Assembly: GCA_029983675.1 (NCBI GenBank)
Contig: JASBYY010000029.1
Location: 1-39,698 of the forward strand
Length of the DNA stretch: 39,698 nt
From: Bacteroidales bacterium
GTDB lineage: Bacteria > Bacteroidota > Bacteroidia > Bacteroidales > F082
Reading direction: 5' to 3'
The notes under the pieces were generated by a model that saw nothing but the letters and a program-made list of their open reading frames with translations, ran no database searches and was not told where the DNA came from. Shown in pieces: positions 7,408 to 16,387 of the stretch (position 1 is its first letter; every line of letters starts with the position of its first letter). Position numbers and translations under genes: made by a program.

Positions 7408-8817
7408 TTACAATTCAAATGTTTCGCCAGGTTCCGGAATCTCGATGTTTTCCCATCCCGCTTTGCGTAAGGTGCGTTTGTAGAATTTTTGGGCTTCCGG
7501 ATCGCCATGAACAAGGAAAGTCTTTTTGATTTTGCTTGTGTCTTGGCATTTCAAGTATTCAATCATTTCGTTGTAGTCGCCATGTCCGCTGAAAGCGTCA
7601 ATTTCATAGATGTCCGCCTTCACGGAATATTCATTTCCAAAAATAGAAACGACTTCCGGTGTGGGTTTTGCCAGGATTTTGGCTCCCAGGGTGCTCGGTG
7701 CGCAATAGCCGATGGCGAGCAACGAGGTCTTCGGGTTGGCGATGTTATTGGCGATATGGTGCTTGATGCGACCGGCTTCCATCATGCCCGATGCGGAGAT
7801 GATGATGCAGGGGTCTTTGCGATTGTTCAGCAGCTTCGACTGGTTGACATCGCGCACATAGGTCAGGCTGTTGAAACCGAAGGGGTCAGGGTCGTTTTCG
7901 ATGACTTCGGCAACATCTTTATTGAACAGTTCGAGGTGCATACGGAAAATGTCGGTGGCGTTGACGGCCAGCGGACTATCCACGAATACGGGAATCTTTT
8001 CGGGCAGTTTGCCCTCGTTGTAAAAGTTATTGAGGATGTAAACCACCTCCTGAGTTCGGCCAATGGCAAACGACGGGATGAGCAGTTTCCCTTTTTTCTC
8101 GATGCAGGTATGGTAGATGATGTCAAGCAGCTGTTGCTCAGCATCGGCACGGTTGCTATGCAGACGGTCGCCGTAAGTCGATTCGGTGATCAGGTAGTCG
8201 CAGTGGGGGAAAGGTTCCGGCGACTTGAGCAGGTAACTCGACTGACGCCCGATGTCGCCCGTGTAGCCTAAGCGTGTCATCTTTCCGCCCTCGTCGATTT
8301 CAAGAATAACGCAGCCGCTGCCTAACATGTGGCCGGTGTTGTTGAACTTCACCTTGATATTGCTGTCAATGTTGATATATCGGTTGTAGGCTACGCTGAC
8401 AAAGGTTTCCATACATGCGCGGGCGTCCTTTTCCGTGTAGATGGGGTCCAATGCCGGCAAACCTTGACGACGGCGTTTCTTGTTGAACCACACCATATCG
8501 TTTTCCTGAATGAAGCCGCTATCGGCCAGCATGATCGAACATAGGTCGCGCGTGGCGGCAGTGCAAAAAACATGTCCGCGAAAGCCCTGTTTGTAAAAGT
8601 AGGGAATCAGTCCGCTGTGGTCGATGTGGGCGTGGGTGAGGATAATGTAGTCAACATCGGCAGGGTTGACCATGGTATTGCGGTTCGAGGCGTCTGTTTC
8701 CAGACCTTTTCCTTGGAACATGCCGCAATCCAACAGTATCTTTTTGCCGTGGTCGGTTGTGATAAGGTGCTTGCTGCCAGTGACTTCCTGAGCTGCACCG
8801 ATAAATTTGATTTTCAT
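7408..8817 (-). CDS. MBL-fold beta-CASP hydrolase, probable ribonuclease
   Basis: The 469-residue protein has the metallo-beta-lactamase zinc motif HAHIDHSG at residues 62-69, GHMLGSGCVILE, YTGDIG and STYGDR. The beta-CASP cap and the C-terminal RNA-specificity block follow (SGHGDYNEMIEYL, then FLVHGDPEAQ). This is the CPSF/YsaA-like family of cytoplasmic zinc-dependent RNases found in many bacteria. The length is typical and all metal ligands seem present, so it should be active in RNA processing or decay. The exact substrate cannot be inferred. It has its own -7 box at 8838-8845, placed just after the terminator of the upstream protease gene, so it is probably transcribed separately. Confidence 0.9.
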   Translation of the reverse strand: MKIKFIGAAQEVTGSKHLITTDHGKKILLDCGMFQGKGLETDASNRNTMVNPADVDYIILTHAHIDHSGLIPYFYKQGFRGHVFCTAATRDLCSIMLADSGFIQENDMVWFNKKRRRQGLPALDPIYTEKDARACMETFVSVAYNRYINIDSNIKVKFNNTGHMLGSGCVILEIDEGGKMTRLGYTGDIGRQSSYLLKSPEPFPHCDYLITESTYGDRLHSNRADAEQQLLDIIYHTCIEKKGKLLIPSFAIGRTQEVVYILNNFYNEGKLPEKIPVFVDSPLAVNATDIFRMHLELFNKDVAEVIENDPDPFGFNSLTYVRDVNQSKLLNNRKDPCIIISASGMMEAGRIKHHIANNIANPKTSLLAIGYCAPSTLGAKILAKPTPEVVSIFGNEYSVKADIYEIDAFSGHGDYNEMIEYLKCQDTSKIKKTFLVHGDPEAQKFYKRTLRKAGWENIEIPEPGETFEL

Positions 8818-8837
8818 AGATCAGGTATTATATGCCC

Positions 8838-8845
8838 CAAAAATA
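8838..8845 (-). promoter_or_regulatory. -7 promoter box for the beta-CASP hydrolase gene
   Basis: The minus strand reads TATTTTTG, matching TAnnTTTG, 21 bases before the start codon and just downstream of the preceding gene's terminator. No good -33 box is seen. Confidence 0.45.
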
Positions 8846-8855
8846 GCAAAAAAAC

Positions 8856-8887
8856 AAGAGAGGCGACATTTTTTTGTCGCCTCTCTT
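8856..8887 (-). terminator. intrinsic terminator of the first C25 protease gene
   Basis: AAGAGAGGCGACA (8856-8868) pairs perfectly with 8875-8887 around a 6-base loop. On the minus strand the stem is followed by a run of T residues (TTGTTTTTTTG allowing for the stem end). It lies 35 bases after the protease stop. Confidence 0.88.
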
Positions 8888-8921
8888 TTTATTATGCTTG
8901 CGCAGGTCGTGAAACCAAGCG

Positions 8922-11900
8922 TTACTCCACGACAATTCTTTTTACAGAATGACCGAAGGCACTGGTAATTTGCATCATATAGATACCTTTGCCGTAGGAT
9001 GAAAGATCAAATTCAAGCGGATTGCCATTTGTTTCGGCATCAAGCAGTATCTGACCGTAAACACTGACGATGCTGACATGCTGAACAGAAGCCCCTTCAA
9101 GTTTGACCAAACCCTTGGTGGGGTTGGGATAAACGGCAATCTTGGCTTCCTGTTCTTCGATTCCGGTCACGGAAATGGAAAGAATGGTCAGGTCGTCATC
9201 GATACCTTCCCGTTCTTCGCCATCCTTTTGATAAACGGTGGTGACGACGTATTCATAGCTATTACCTACGGGAGCTTGATCGAAATATGTGTAATCGGTT
9301 TGTCCTTCGACAAATGGAACGGTTGCAACGATTTCCCAATCGTCGAATCCGTTTTTGCCAGTGACAATGTTGCGCCTGATGTTGAATTTCATCAGATCCC
9401 AGCAGGGGACGTTCTCACTGGGTTTCTTCCAAGAGAGCGTGGCACCATATTTCCATCCTTCCTGTCCGTTGAAGCAGGTGTATTCGCCTTCGGCATTTTC
9501 TACCATAGGCAGATCGAGTTCCATGGATTCACATGCTTCATCGGATTTGACCTCCACAGCATTGTAAACCGTTGCTACACTATAGCAGTGCTCTTCTTCA
9601 GGGCACGGTGTTATTTCGCTATCGGTGTAGGTCGTTGCCGTGATGCCGGAAGCAATGCGTTCCGTGCCGCGATAGATGTTGAAGCTGGTATAGGGCTGTG
9701 AGGCTGTCCAAGTGATGACAGGATGCGCTTCTAAGTCCACATCCACTCCGGTAGGCGCTTTTACCACAGTGATAGTGACCGTATTGCTGGCACTTGCCGT
9801 TCCGCTCGTGACGGTGCAAGTGTAGGTAGTAGTCTGTGTGGGAGTGGCGGTTGGGTTCTGTATCTGGCTGTTATTCAGTCCTGTAGTAGGTGCCCAACTG
9901 TAGGAATAGTTGCCACTGCCTCCAGTTGCTGCTGCGGTCAGTTGGCTATTGCCGCCTTCGGGAATAGTGGTCGGATTGGCAGTGACAGTGACACTCAACG
10001 GTGCGACGACGGTGATGGTTGCCGTGTTGGATTTCGGTGATTCAACGCCGTTATAGACCGTAGCGACCTGATAGTTGTAAGTGCCGGGGTTGAGATTGTT
10101 GTCGGTATAGGTGGTGGTGGTAACATTCTGCGCAATCGCGGTGTTGTTGCGGTATACCTTGTAGCTGGTGGCAGGATCGGCAGCCGTCCAGTTGAGGCGT
10201 GCGCTATTGGTGTTTTGTAAGGTGGCAGTCAGATTGGTGGGAGCCTTCACCACAGTGACCGTACAAGTGCCTGTTGCGGTTTGATCGCTACTCGTGACCG
10301 TGCAGGTGTAGGTTGTGGTTTGTGCAGGCGTAGCAGTTGGGTTTTGAATATTGCTGTTGTTCAGGCCTGTGGTAGGGGTCCAGCTGTAAGTGTAGCTGCC
10401 GGAGCCGCCCGATGCGCTGGCATGAAGCGTGGCAGAACTGCCTGACGGGATAGTGCTGGGCGTGGCGGTAACCTGGACGGTAAGCGGTGCCGGACCTCCT
10501 CCCGAAGTGATGTTGACGGTGGCGATATAAGTGATCTTGTTATAGCCGAACACCGTCAGGGTGGCCGTGCCTGTCTGACCAGGGGCGGTGAAACTGATGT
10601 TGGCGACGCCATTGTTGATGGTGGCCGAGCCCATGATTTCATTATTGCGAGTCAGGGTGGCTAAGGCACCGTTGCCGTTGGCGGCATTGACGGTAAAGTT
10701 CGTAGATGTAGTGCTCATCGTGGCGGAATGGGTGACATCCATGTCGGTGGGTGTTGTGTTACGCAGAGTGAGCGTGGGGTCGCCGAAAAGAATCCAAGCC
10801 AAGTAAGTGCCCTTTGCAGGGTTGTCGTTTTGCCCGTATTGATCCAGGACCTTCATGTTGCCGTCATAGGAAACGCCTCCCATGGTGCGCTTGATGTTGT
10901 TTTCGTAGGTTTCGACAAGTACGTCGACCATTTCGTCTTGACCGTACATGGGGGGATTCCAAGGCTGTGAAATGTATGACATCATGGTACCAATGGCTCC
11001 CGTAGGCGTGCCATTGGAATTGTTGGTGGCACGCAGCCAAGTCTCGGCAAAGCATGGTGTTACATGGTCGTATTTGCCGTTTAGGCAGGCGACCGACCAA
11101 ATGATGGGCAGTTTGTTGTCGTTGGTCAAGGCATTGACATGGCTGTTGCTGTAGTTAAATACGCCCCATGATGTTTCTGAGCCGTGGTTGCAGTAGTTGA
11201 TAATGCTCAAACCATCATTGATATGTTGGCTGAGGGTTGCTGCATTTGAATTGGCACCACCTGCATTTTGATAGTCACGGTAAACCTCGGTGTAGTTGTA
11301 GCCCAACAAGTCGGTACGGATCTTGTCTATGTGTTGCCAGTCTTGTTCGTTGAAATGTCCTAGTCCACTGGTCGTTGCAACACCGCTTCCTGTCGAAAGC
11401 CATGTGTCGTTGGCAGTCATGTCTTTCTCATAGTGAATGACCTTGTTCACTTGCGTGGTGACTTGCTCGGCGTTTTCCGCAGAGAAACGCCCGACAATGA
11501 TGTCGTTATACAGGTCGTCGCCAGCCACTTGGCCGTACATGTTGTCGCTTTTTCCGCTATAGCCGTAATAACCACTTCCGGCTTCGTAGGGTATTCCCGG
11601 AATCTGTGCCACGTCGCCTACTAATAGGATATGGGAAATGTTATTGTTGCTGTTATACTGTGTCTCAATGTAGTTCTTGATTGCGGAATACGATGTGCCG
11701 GCAGTGGAGGTGCCCACCATGGTGGTTGGTCTGCCAATCTGTTTCTTCCAGTTGACGAATGGCTCCATGGCGCTCATGAAGTCATCGTGGCAGATAATCA
11801 GCAGCTCGCCGGTTTCATTCATGGGCGTATATCTGTTCATGACAGTGCCAAAATTGATAAAATGGCCATCATAAATAGCGTTGATTTCCTCATCGATATT

Positions 11901-12533
11901 GATGTTGTTGGATTTGCGGGTGAGTTGGTTTTCGCCTCCGGTACCTGTGCGGTACATTTCAACGGTCATGTCGTAATAGACACGCAAGGTCTTGGTAATC
12001 GGATTGTGGGCGAATGGATAGGCCACCATGTTCTGGCCGCGGAAATCACGCAAAATGTAAGGTTCGTACAAACCTGCCTGTTGTTCGGGGAAAAAAACAT
12101 TGCTGCTATAGGCAGGACCGTAAGTGTATGGCACATCGTCAGGATCGATGGTTCTGGGGAAGTCTCCTTTTGAGGGAGCGACTTCATAGTTTTCAAAGTC
12201 GATGTATTTTGCATCTTTTATGCGAACCTGCATCAGGGCATTGTCGCCAATGATGGCAGGGATGGCAAAAATAGGCAGTTGAGGTTCTCCGGCACCAAAA
12301 GTGCTAACGGTGCGCGGAACACTGATTTGCACGGCTTCGCCTCTTGGCGTTTCCACGGGGGAAGCATAGAATCCTGGTACTTCAAGACGTACTTGGATGG
12401 AAGTCTCCGAAGAGGAAAGAAGTGTTGTGCGAAGATTGGACGGGCCTTCACCTTTTGTGCTGACCCACTGCTGCGCCATGCTCGAAAGCGAGAAAGACAG
12501 CGCGAGGATGAGAAATAGGATTGCTTTTTTCAT
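8922..12533 (-). CDS. gingipain-like cysteine protease (C25), arginine-type active site, T9SS substrate (protease A)
   Basis: The 1203-residue protein has, in order: a Sec signal (MKKAILFLILALSFSLSSMA); an N-terminal prodomain with PDDVPYTYG and ILRDFRGQN blocks; a putative Arg-Tyr maturation site at 234/235; the C25 caspase-like domain; two PKD-like plus FN3-like units; and a T9SS sorting domain (YPNPTKG, ending in VKRIVVE). The catalytic His450 is in NYCNHGSETSWG and Cys483 in WSVACLNG, 33 residues apart as in RgpB. Asp398 (EQDWQH) lines up with the RgpB residue that binds arginine, so Arg-specificity is inferred. It should be exported by T9SS and attached to the surface or released. The start lies 12 bases after a small secreted-peptide gene. 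The hemagglutinin-adhesin repeats of P. gingivalis RgpA are absent. Confidence 0.92.
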   Translation of the reverse strand: MKKAILFLILALSFSLSSMAQQWVSTKGEGPSNLRTTLLSSSETSIQVRLEVPGFYASPVETPRGEAVQISVPRTVSTFGAGEPQLPIFAIPAIIGDNALMQVRIKDAKYIDFENYEVAPSKGDFPRTIDPDDVPYTYGPAYSSNVFFPEQQAGLYEPYILRDFRGQNMVAYPFAHNPITKTLRVYYDMTVEMYRTGTGGENQLTRKSNNINIDEEINAIYDGHFINFGTVMNRYTPMNETGELLIICHDDFMSAMEPFVNWKKQIGRPTTMVGTSTAGTSYSAIKNYIETQYNSNNNISHILLVGDVAQIPGIPYEAGSGYYGYSGKSDNMYGQVAGDDLYNDIIVGRFSAENAEQVTTQVNKVIHYEKDMTANDTWLSTGSGVATTSGLGHFNEQDWQHIDKIRTDLLGYNYTEVYRDYQNAGGANSNAATLSQHINDGLSIINYCNHGSETSWGVFNYSNSHVNALTNDNKLPIIWSVACLNGKYDHVTPCFAETWLRATNNSNGTPTGAIGTMMSYISQPWNPPMYGQDEMVDVLVETYENNIKRTMGGVSYDGNMKVLDQYGQNDNPAKGTYLAWILFGDPTLTLRNTTPTDMDVTHSATMSTTSTNFTVNAANGNGALATLTRNNEIMGSATINNGVANISFTAPGQTGTATLTVFGYNKITYIATVNITSGGGPAPLTVQVTATPSTIPSGSSATLHASASGGSGSYTYSWTPTTGLNNSNIQNPTATPAQTTTYTCTVTSSDQTATGTCTVTVVKAPTNLTATLQNTNSARLNWTAADPATSYKVYRNNTAIAQNVTTTTYTDNNLNPGTYNYQVATVYNGVESPKSNTATITVVAPLSVTVTANPTTIPEGGNSQLTAAATGGSGNYSYSWAPTTGLNNSQIQNPTATPTQTTTYTCTVTSGTASASNTVTITVVKAPTGVDVDLEAHPVITWTASQPYTSFNIYRGTERIASGITATTYTDSEITPCPEEEHCYSVATVYNAVEVKSDEACESMELDLPMVENAEGEYTCFNGQEGWKYGATLSWKKPSENVPCWDLMKFNIRRNIVTGKNGFDDWEIVATVPFVEGQTDYTYFDQAPVGNSYEYVVTTVYQKDGEEREGIDDDLTILSISVTGIEEQEAKIAVYPNPTKGLVKLEGASVQHVSIVSVYGQILLDAETNGNPLEFDLSSYGKGIYMMQITSAFGHSVKRIVVE
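9519..10487 (-). repeat. tandem in-gene repeat of PKD-like plus FN3-like units
   Basis: Residues 683-843 and 844-1005 of protease A are two copies of one unit. The first half of each is PKD-like (10248-10487 and 9762-10004) and shares TPSTIPSG/NPTTIPEG, GGSGSYTYSW/GGSGNYSYSW, TTGLNNS.IQNPTATP and QTTTYTCTVTS. An FN3-like half follows. The copies remain very similar, suggesting recent duplication or homogenisation. Confidence 0.8.
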
Positions 12534-12545
12534 CGGTTTGGGGAA

Positions 12546-12695
12546 TTAGTTAGTTGTTATTTGAAATGATTTGATTGTCTTTTTGAAAATACATATTTCA
12601 GGGACGGAAGGTGTGCCGTCACCCTTAGGCCTTTCGTGTGCAAATGCACTTATTGGCAGGATGATAAGGAATAAAGCAAGAAGCTTTTCTTTCAT
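12546..12695 (-). CDS. 49-residue secreted peptide, unknown function
   Basis: This short gene encodes MKEKLLALFLIILPISAFA, a textbook Sec signal, followed by a roughly 30-residue mature peptide beginning HERPKGDG. The peptide has one Cys and a basic C-terminal half (FKKTIKSFQ). The stop is 12 bases before the start of protease A. A TAnnTTTG box sits 18 bases before its own start, and no other promoter is evident between it and protease A. It is therefore probably the first gene of a two-gene transcript. I know no family. Possible roles are a protease inhibitor or chaperone, a translated leader that tunes protease expression, or simply a leader ORF. Confidence 0.55.
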   Translation of the reverse strand: MKEKLLALFLIILPISAFAHERPKGDGTPSVPEICIFKKTIKSFQITTN

Positions 12696-12713
12696 ACACG
12701 CATCTATTTGAGG

Positions 12714-12721
12714 CAAAAATA
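12714..12721 (-). promoter_or_regulatory. -7 promoter box for the secreted peptide and protease A
   Basis: The minus strand reads TATTTTTG (TAnnTTTG) 18 bases before the micro-peptide start. A transcript starting just downstream would have only a short leader. No clear -33 element is visible. Confidence 0.5.
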
Positions 12722-12784
12722 CATCAAAACCGCGAGAATTGTCTGTTTTTTCGGCGATTTTCTTTGTTCTTTTACGGCACAAAG

Positions 12785-12815
12785 AACCGAAGCCGCAAAA
12801 ACAGCAGCTTCGGTT
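12785..12815 (-). terminator. hairpin after the second C25 protease gene
   Basis: AACCGAAGC (12785-12793) pairs perfectly with GCTTCGGTT (12807-12815) around a 13-base loop. On the minus strand only TTCTTT follows, and the longest T-run is in the loop, so termination may be incomplete. It lies 21 bases after the stop of protease B. Confidence 0.6.
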
Positions 12816-12836
12816 GTGTGTCGTGAAGGTCACGGA

Positions 12837-15800
12837 TTATTCGACAATGATCTTTTGGATATTCACCTCTGCACCGGTTGTGATGCGTAGGAAGTAAATC
12901 CCCTTGGCCAAGCCGTCTAAGCTAATCTGTTCGGTGCCTTCGAAAATGCCGAGGTTTTTGCTTATGATGGCCTGACCTTGGTAGTTGTAGATAGAGTACG
13001 TGACGTTGCCGGAATTGCCGTTGATGCTGATGTTAAGCACGTTGTGGGCGGGATTCGGGAAAACGTTAAGGGTGTAGCTGCCTTCAACAATGTCAGTCAG
13101 CGTGATGCTGGCGCAGACGGGTATGGAAGAACCATTGTCATACACGGCAGTGACACAATAGGTGTAGCTGCCTTCATTAACAGTTTCGGTATAGGTCGTC
13201 GATGTGGTATCGGCAATATGGACACCATTGCGTTCGATGCTGAAGTGTTGGAAACCACGTGGTGCTTCCCAATTGAGTGTGACCTGGTCGTTTGCATTGC
13301 TGATGGTGAGGTTGCTGACAGGATTGAGTACAGTGCCGCTACCGCCTACACAATTGCAGTCAAATTCACATTGCACACCGTTAGTTAGGCCTTGAGGGCT
13401 GCTGTAAATCGTTTCGCCTTCTTCATAAGCAACCGTGAAAGAGTTTTCATCAGGATAATTGCCTTTGGTGTAAGATACTGTGACATGTACCGCATTGCCA
13501 ATTTCAATGGTGTAGGTCTTTTCCTTACCGGATTCCATCGTCAAAGTCTGTGAAGGTGTATTATCGTCAAATTCCACTGTCAGTTTTCCGCCGTTCCAAC
13601 CATCTCCATAGCTGTCTTTCAGGGTGAATACAACATTGCAGCTGTTTTTCAGCATACCGGTTCCATTGGCTTCGATGCCGTTGTCGGATGTGAACGTAAA
13701 GGCCAGTGGGATTTGCTGTGTGGTAGGGCAAGCTGTATTGATTGTCGCATTAAAGATACAGGTAGCAGTACCATCAGGATCAATGGTGCCGAAAAGTTGT
13801 GCAGTGGAGTCGAAGCTAACGTGGTTGTTGGTGCTGGAGATGCCTATGGTGGCATTTGTCGCCATGTACTTTCCTTTGTTCTTAAAGCTGACAGCTATCG
13901 GGAAAGTCTCTCCGGGTTCAAAGCTTTTTTTCCAGTTATAGCCTGCAAATTCAATAATAGGCTTGACGAAGGTAAGGCTGATGTTGCTGGTCCATTCTGT
14001 CTGTCCATTGGCGACTTTTACATTGAAGACGGCCGAAGTGTTGTTTTCGACACTGTCGGAGACAGATACGGTGAAAGCATCTTCGAGTGAAATCGTTTCA
14101 TTGGAAGCAATAGCTCCACAGGAAGCGCTGCCATTTTCGATGGTTACGAACGGGTTTTCGGTGCTCAGCGTGATGGTGCTATTGCCGGTAGTAGGATCGC
14201 TTCCAACATTCTTCAGGTCAATGCTGATGTTGCTGGCTTGTGCGAAAGGCAGGGTTTGGGGAGCAAATCCGGTGACAGTAACATAAGGTCCGTCAGCAGG
14301 GATGAGCTGAATGTCGGATATTTCAGTCACTTTATTGTAGCCGATGATGCAAAGTTTGGCGGTGCCAACAGTAGAGATGGGGTCAAAGTTCAAGGTCGCA
14401 GCATTGTTGATGATTTTAGCACTGCCTAACACCTCTCCATTGAGTGAAAGAGTTGCGATACCGTATTTGGTATCGGCGGTGATAGACATGGACGACATGC
14501 CGATCGGCAATTGTTCAGGATGCTGAGCATTCATGTTGACAGGATTGTCAGTCCTGACCAATAGTGTCGGGTCACCGAATAGAATCCAGGTGTCGTGAGT
14601 TATAATGCCTGCATCGCCATGTATGTCCATCATATACATGCTGCCGTTTAACGAAGCGCCAGAGAGGGTGTGGTTGAATTTGTCAGACGATTTCCATTCC
14701 GTAAGGATGTCAACCATTTCATCTTGGCCTGTCATGGGAGGAGTCCAAGGCTGAGACATCCATGAAAACATGCCGCCTATGGCTCCGGTAGGTGCGCCCG
14801 TTTCATTATTGGTGGCTCGCATCCAAGCCTCGCCAAAACAAGGGGATTCATAGTTGAATTTCCCATTCAAGCAGGCTACAGACCAAATGAAAGGCCATTT
14901 GTAGTCGTTGGTCAGCGCATTTACATCTGTTGTGGAAAAGTTGCCGACAGCCCATGCGGTTTCCGAACCGTGGTTGCAGTAGTTGCCAATGCTGGCGCCG
15001 GCATTGAAATCAGCACTGATGGCTGTGGCACTAGTGCCACCTCCAATGCCGGAATATTGTTGAGTAACGGTCTTATACGTGTAATGTAACAAGGTGTCTC
15101 TGATGAAATCCATGTGCACATAGTCGGCTTCACCGCCCATATGTCCACTTCCGGCACCTTCATTGGCAGCAACACCAACGCCTGTGTTAATCCATGTTAC
15201 ACCGGCTGGCATGTCTCGTTCGTAATACAGTACTTTGTCCACGTGTGTATTGACATCTTTGTCGTTCTCCACCGAAAAACGTCCGACGAAAACTTCGAGG
15301 TAATGGTCGTCGCCCTCGAGTTGCCCGAACCAGTTGTCGGAATACTCTGAACCCACCTCATGTGGAGTGATGTCGGCATAGTCGCCGACGAAAAGAACAA
15401 ACTGAAGGTTACGGTTTTGATCGTTATAGAAGTTCTGGATGTAACTCTTGATCTGGTTGTCGTTATTTCCTCCGGCATTGGCAACGCTGACCATGGTGGT
15501 TTTGCGTCCCGACATGTTCTTCCAATCCACAAAAGGCTGCATGGCTTCCATATACTGATCGGGGCAAATGACAAGCATTTCTCCGGCGTCTTCAACAAAG
15601 TTGTAACGCTTCATGCTGGTGTTGAAATTGATAAAACGATGGTTGTACATTTGCTTCACTTCAGGATCGATGGTGATCCGGTTGGATTTGCGGTTGTTTT
15701 TGGCGTTGACGCCTCTGTCGCTCACTTTATTCATGGCGATGGTCATGTCGTGATAGACACGCAGGGTCTTGCTCACAGGGTTGTAGGTAAAGGGACGCAC

Positions 15801-16307
15801 CATGATGTTCTGTCCGCGGAAATCGCGTAGGATGTAGGGTGATTCCAACGTGGCTTGTGCCGCAGGATAGAAAGCGTTGTCGCTGTACATGCTTCCGTAG
15901 GTGTAAGGCACGTCGTCGGGGTTGACCTGACGGCTGAGATTGCCCTTTGAAGGAGCAATTTCGATGCCTGTGTAATCGGTGTACTGTGCGTCAACAACTT
16001 CCACGCTCATTTCGGCACGGTCACCGATGAGGGCTGGAATGGCATACTGTGGGAGATCGGGAGCTCCGGCTTCAAGCATGGAGACCATCTTCGGAACGGA
16101 AACGACAAATTGTTTTCCGTTAGGGGTTTTCACCGCATTGGTGAAATAGCCGTCAAAGCTGAAGTTGACGACGATCTGCTCATCGGAACTGGAAATCAGA
16201 TTCACTTGAGGAGCAGCAGGATTGTTGCTGTTGATGTTTTTCCAGTTTTGGGCATGAATGTTGCCAAAAGCTAAAAGAACCAATAGAAGAAAAAGAACTT
16301 TTTTCAT
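12837..16307 (-). CDS. gingipain-like cysteine protease (C25), arginine-type active site, T9SS substrate (protease B)
   Basis: The 1156-residue protein starts at MKKVLFLLLVLLAFGNIHA, a clear Sec signal; the frame extends 23 codons further without sense. The prodomain resembles that of protease A (PDDVPYTYGSMYSDNAFYPA, ILRDFRGQN) and ends in a putative Arg-Tyr site at 234/235. The C25 domain has His446 in NYCNHGSETAWA and Cys479 in WSVACLNGKF, again 33 apart. Asp395 (EADYVH) lies in the RgpB Arg-binding position, so Arg-specificity is inferred. The C-terminal half holds CARDB-like beta domains, a SYGDGWNGG module and an FN3-like domain. The T9SS sorting domain includes FPNPAHN and GLAKGIYFLRI. 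It follows the Lys-type protease gene after a terminator. Confidence 0.92.
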   Translation of the reverse strand: MKKVLFLLLVLLAFGNIHAQNWKNINSNNPAAPQVNLISSSDEQIVVNFSFDGYFTNAVKTPNGKQFVVSVPKMVSMLEAGAPDLPQYAIPALIGDRAEMSVEVVDAQYTDYTGIEIAPSKGNLSRQVNPDDVPYTYGSMYSDNAFYPAAQATLESPYILRDFRGQNIMVRPFTYNPVSKTLRVYHDMTIAMNKVSDRGVNAKNNRKSNRITIDPEVKQMYNHRFINFNTSMKRYNFVEDAGEMLVICPDQYMEAMQPFVDWKNMSGRKTTMVSVANAGGNNDNQIKSYIQNFYNDQNRNLQFVLFVGDYADITPHEVGSEYSDNWFGQLEGDDHYLEVFVGRFSVENDKDVNTHVDKVLYYERDMPAGVTWINTGVGVAANEGAGSGHMGGEADYVHMDFIRDTLLHYTYKTVTQQYSGIGGGTSATAISADFNAGASIGNYCNHGSETAWAVGNFSTTDVNALTNDYKWPFIWSVACLNGKFNYESPCFGEAWMRATNNETGAPTGAIGGMFSWMSQPWTPPMTGQDEMVDILTEWKSSDKFNHTLSGASLNGSMYMMDIHGDAGIITHDTWILFGDPTLLVRTDNPVNMNAQHPEQLPIGMSSMSITADTKYGIATLSLNGEVLGSAKIINNAATLNFDPISTVGTAKLCIIGYNKVTEISDIQLIPADGPYVTVTGFAPQTLPFAQASNISIDLKNVGSDPTTGNSTITLSTENPFVTIENGSASCGAIASNETISLEDAFTVSVSDSVENNTSAVFNVKVANGQTEWTSNISLTFVKPIIEFAGYNWKKSFEPGETFPIAVSFKNKGKYMATNATIGISSTNNHVSFDSTAQLFGTIDPDGTATCIFNATINTACPTTQQIPLAFTFTSDNGIEANGTGMLKNSCNVVFTLKDSYGDGWNGGKLTVEFDDNTPSQTLTMESGKEKTYTIEIGNAVHVTVSYTKGNYPDENSFTVAYEEGETIYSSPQGLTNGVQCEFDCNCVGGSGTVLNPVSNLTISNANDQVTLNWEAPRGFQHFSIERNGVHIADTTSTTYTETVNEGSYTYCVTAVYDNGSSIPVCASITLTDIVEGSYTLNVFPNPAHNVLNISINGNSGNVTYSIYNYQGQAIISKNLGIFEGTEQISLDGLAKGIYFLRITTGAEVNIQKIIVE

Positions 16308-16344
16308 TTGATTAATAGTTGATAGAGGTTTAAAAGAAAAAACA

Positions 16345-16374
16345 GCAAAGGGAGAATCTTTTTTCTCCCTTTGC
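16345..16374 (-). terminator. intrinsic terminator of the lysine-type protease gene
   Basis: GCAAAGGGAGA (16345-16355) pairs perfectly with TCTCCCTTTGC (16364-16374) around an 8-base loop. On the minus strand TGTTTTTTCTTTT follows. Only 37 bases separate it from the start of protease B, leaving little room for a separate promoter, so it may act as a partial terminator between the two protease genes. Confidence 0.82.
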
Positions 16375-16387
16375 ATAAGAATAGGGT

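Noticed and set aside
7489..8271. 260-codon plus-strand frame opposite the beta-CASP hydrolase
   Set aside because: It is an antisense shadow; the minus strand has all metal-binding motifs of a known family.
9519..10487. Possible CRISPR-like or satellite repeat
   Set aside because: The repeats are in frame, encode PKD/FN3-like domains and are far longer than CRISPR units.
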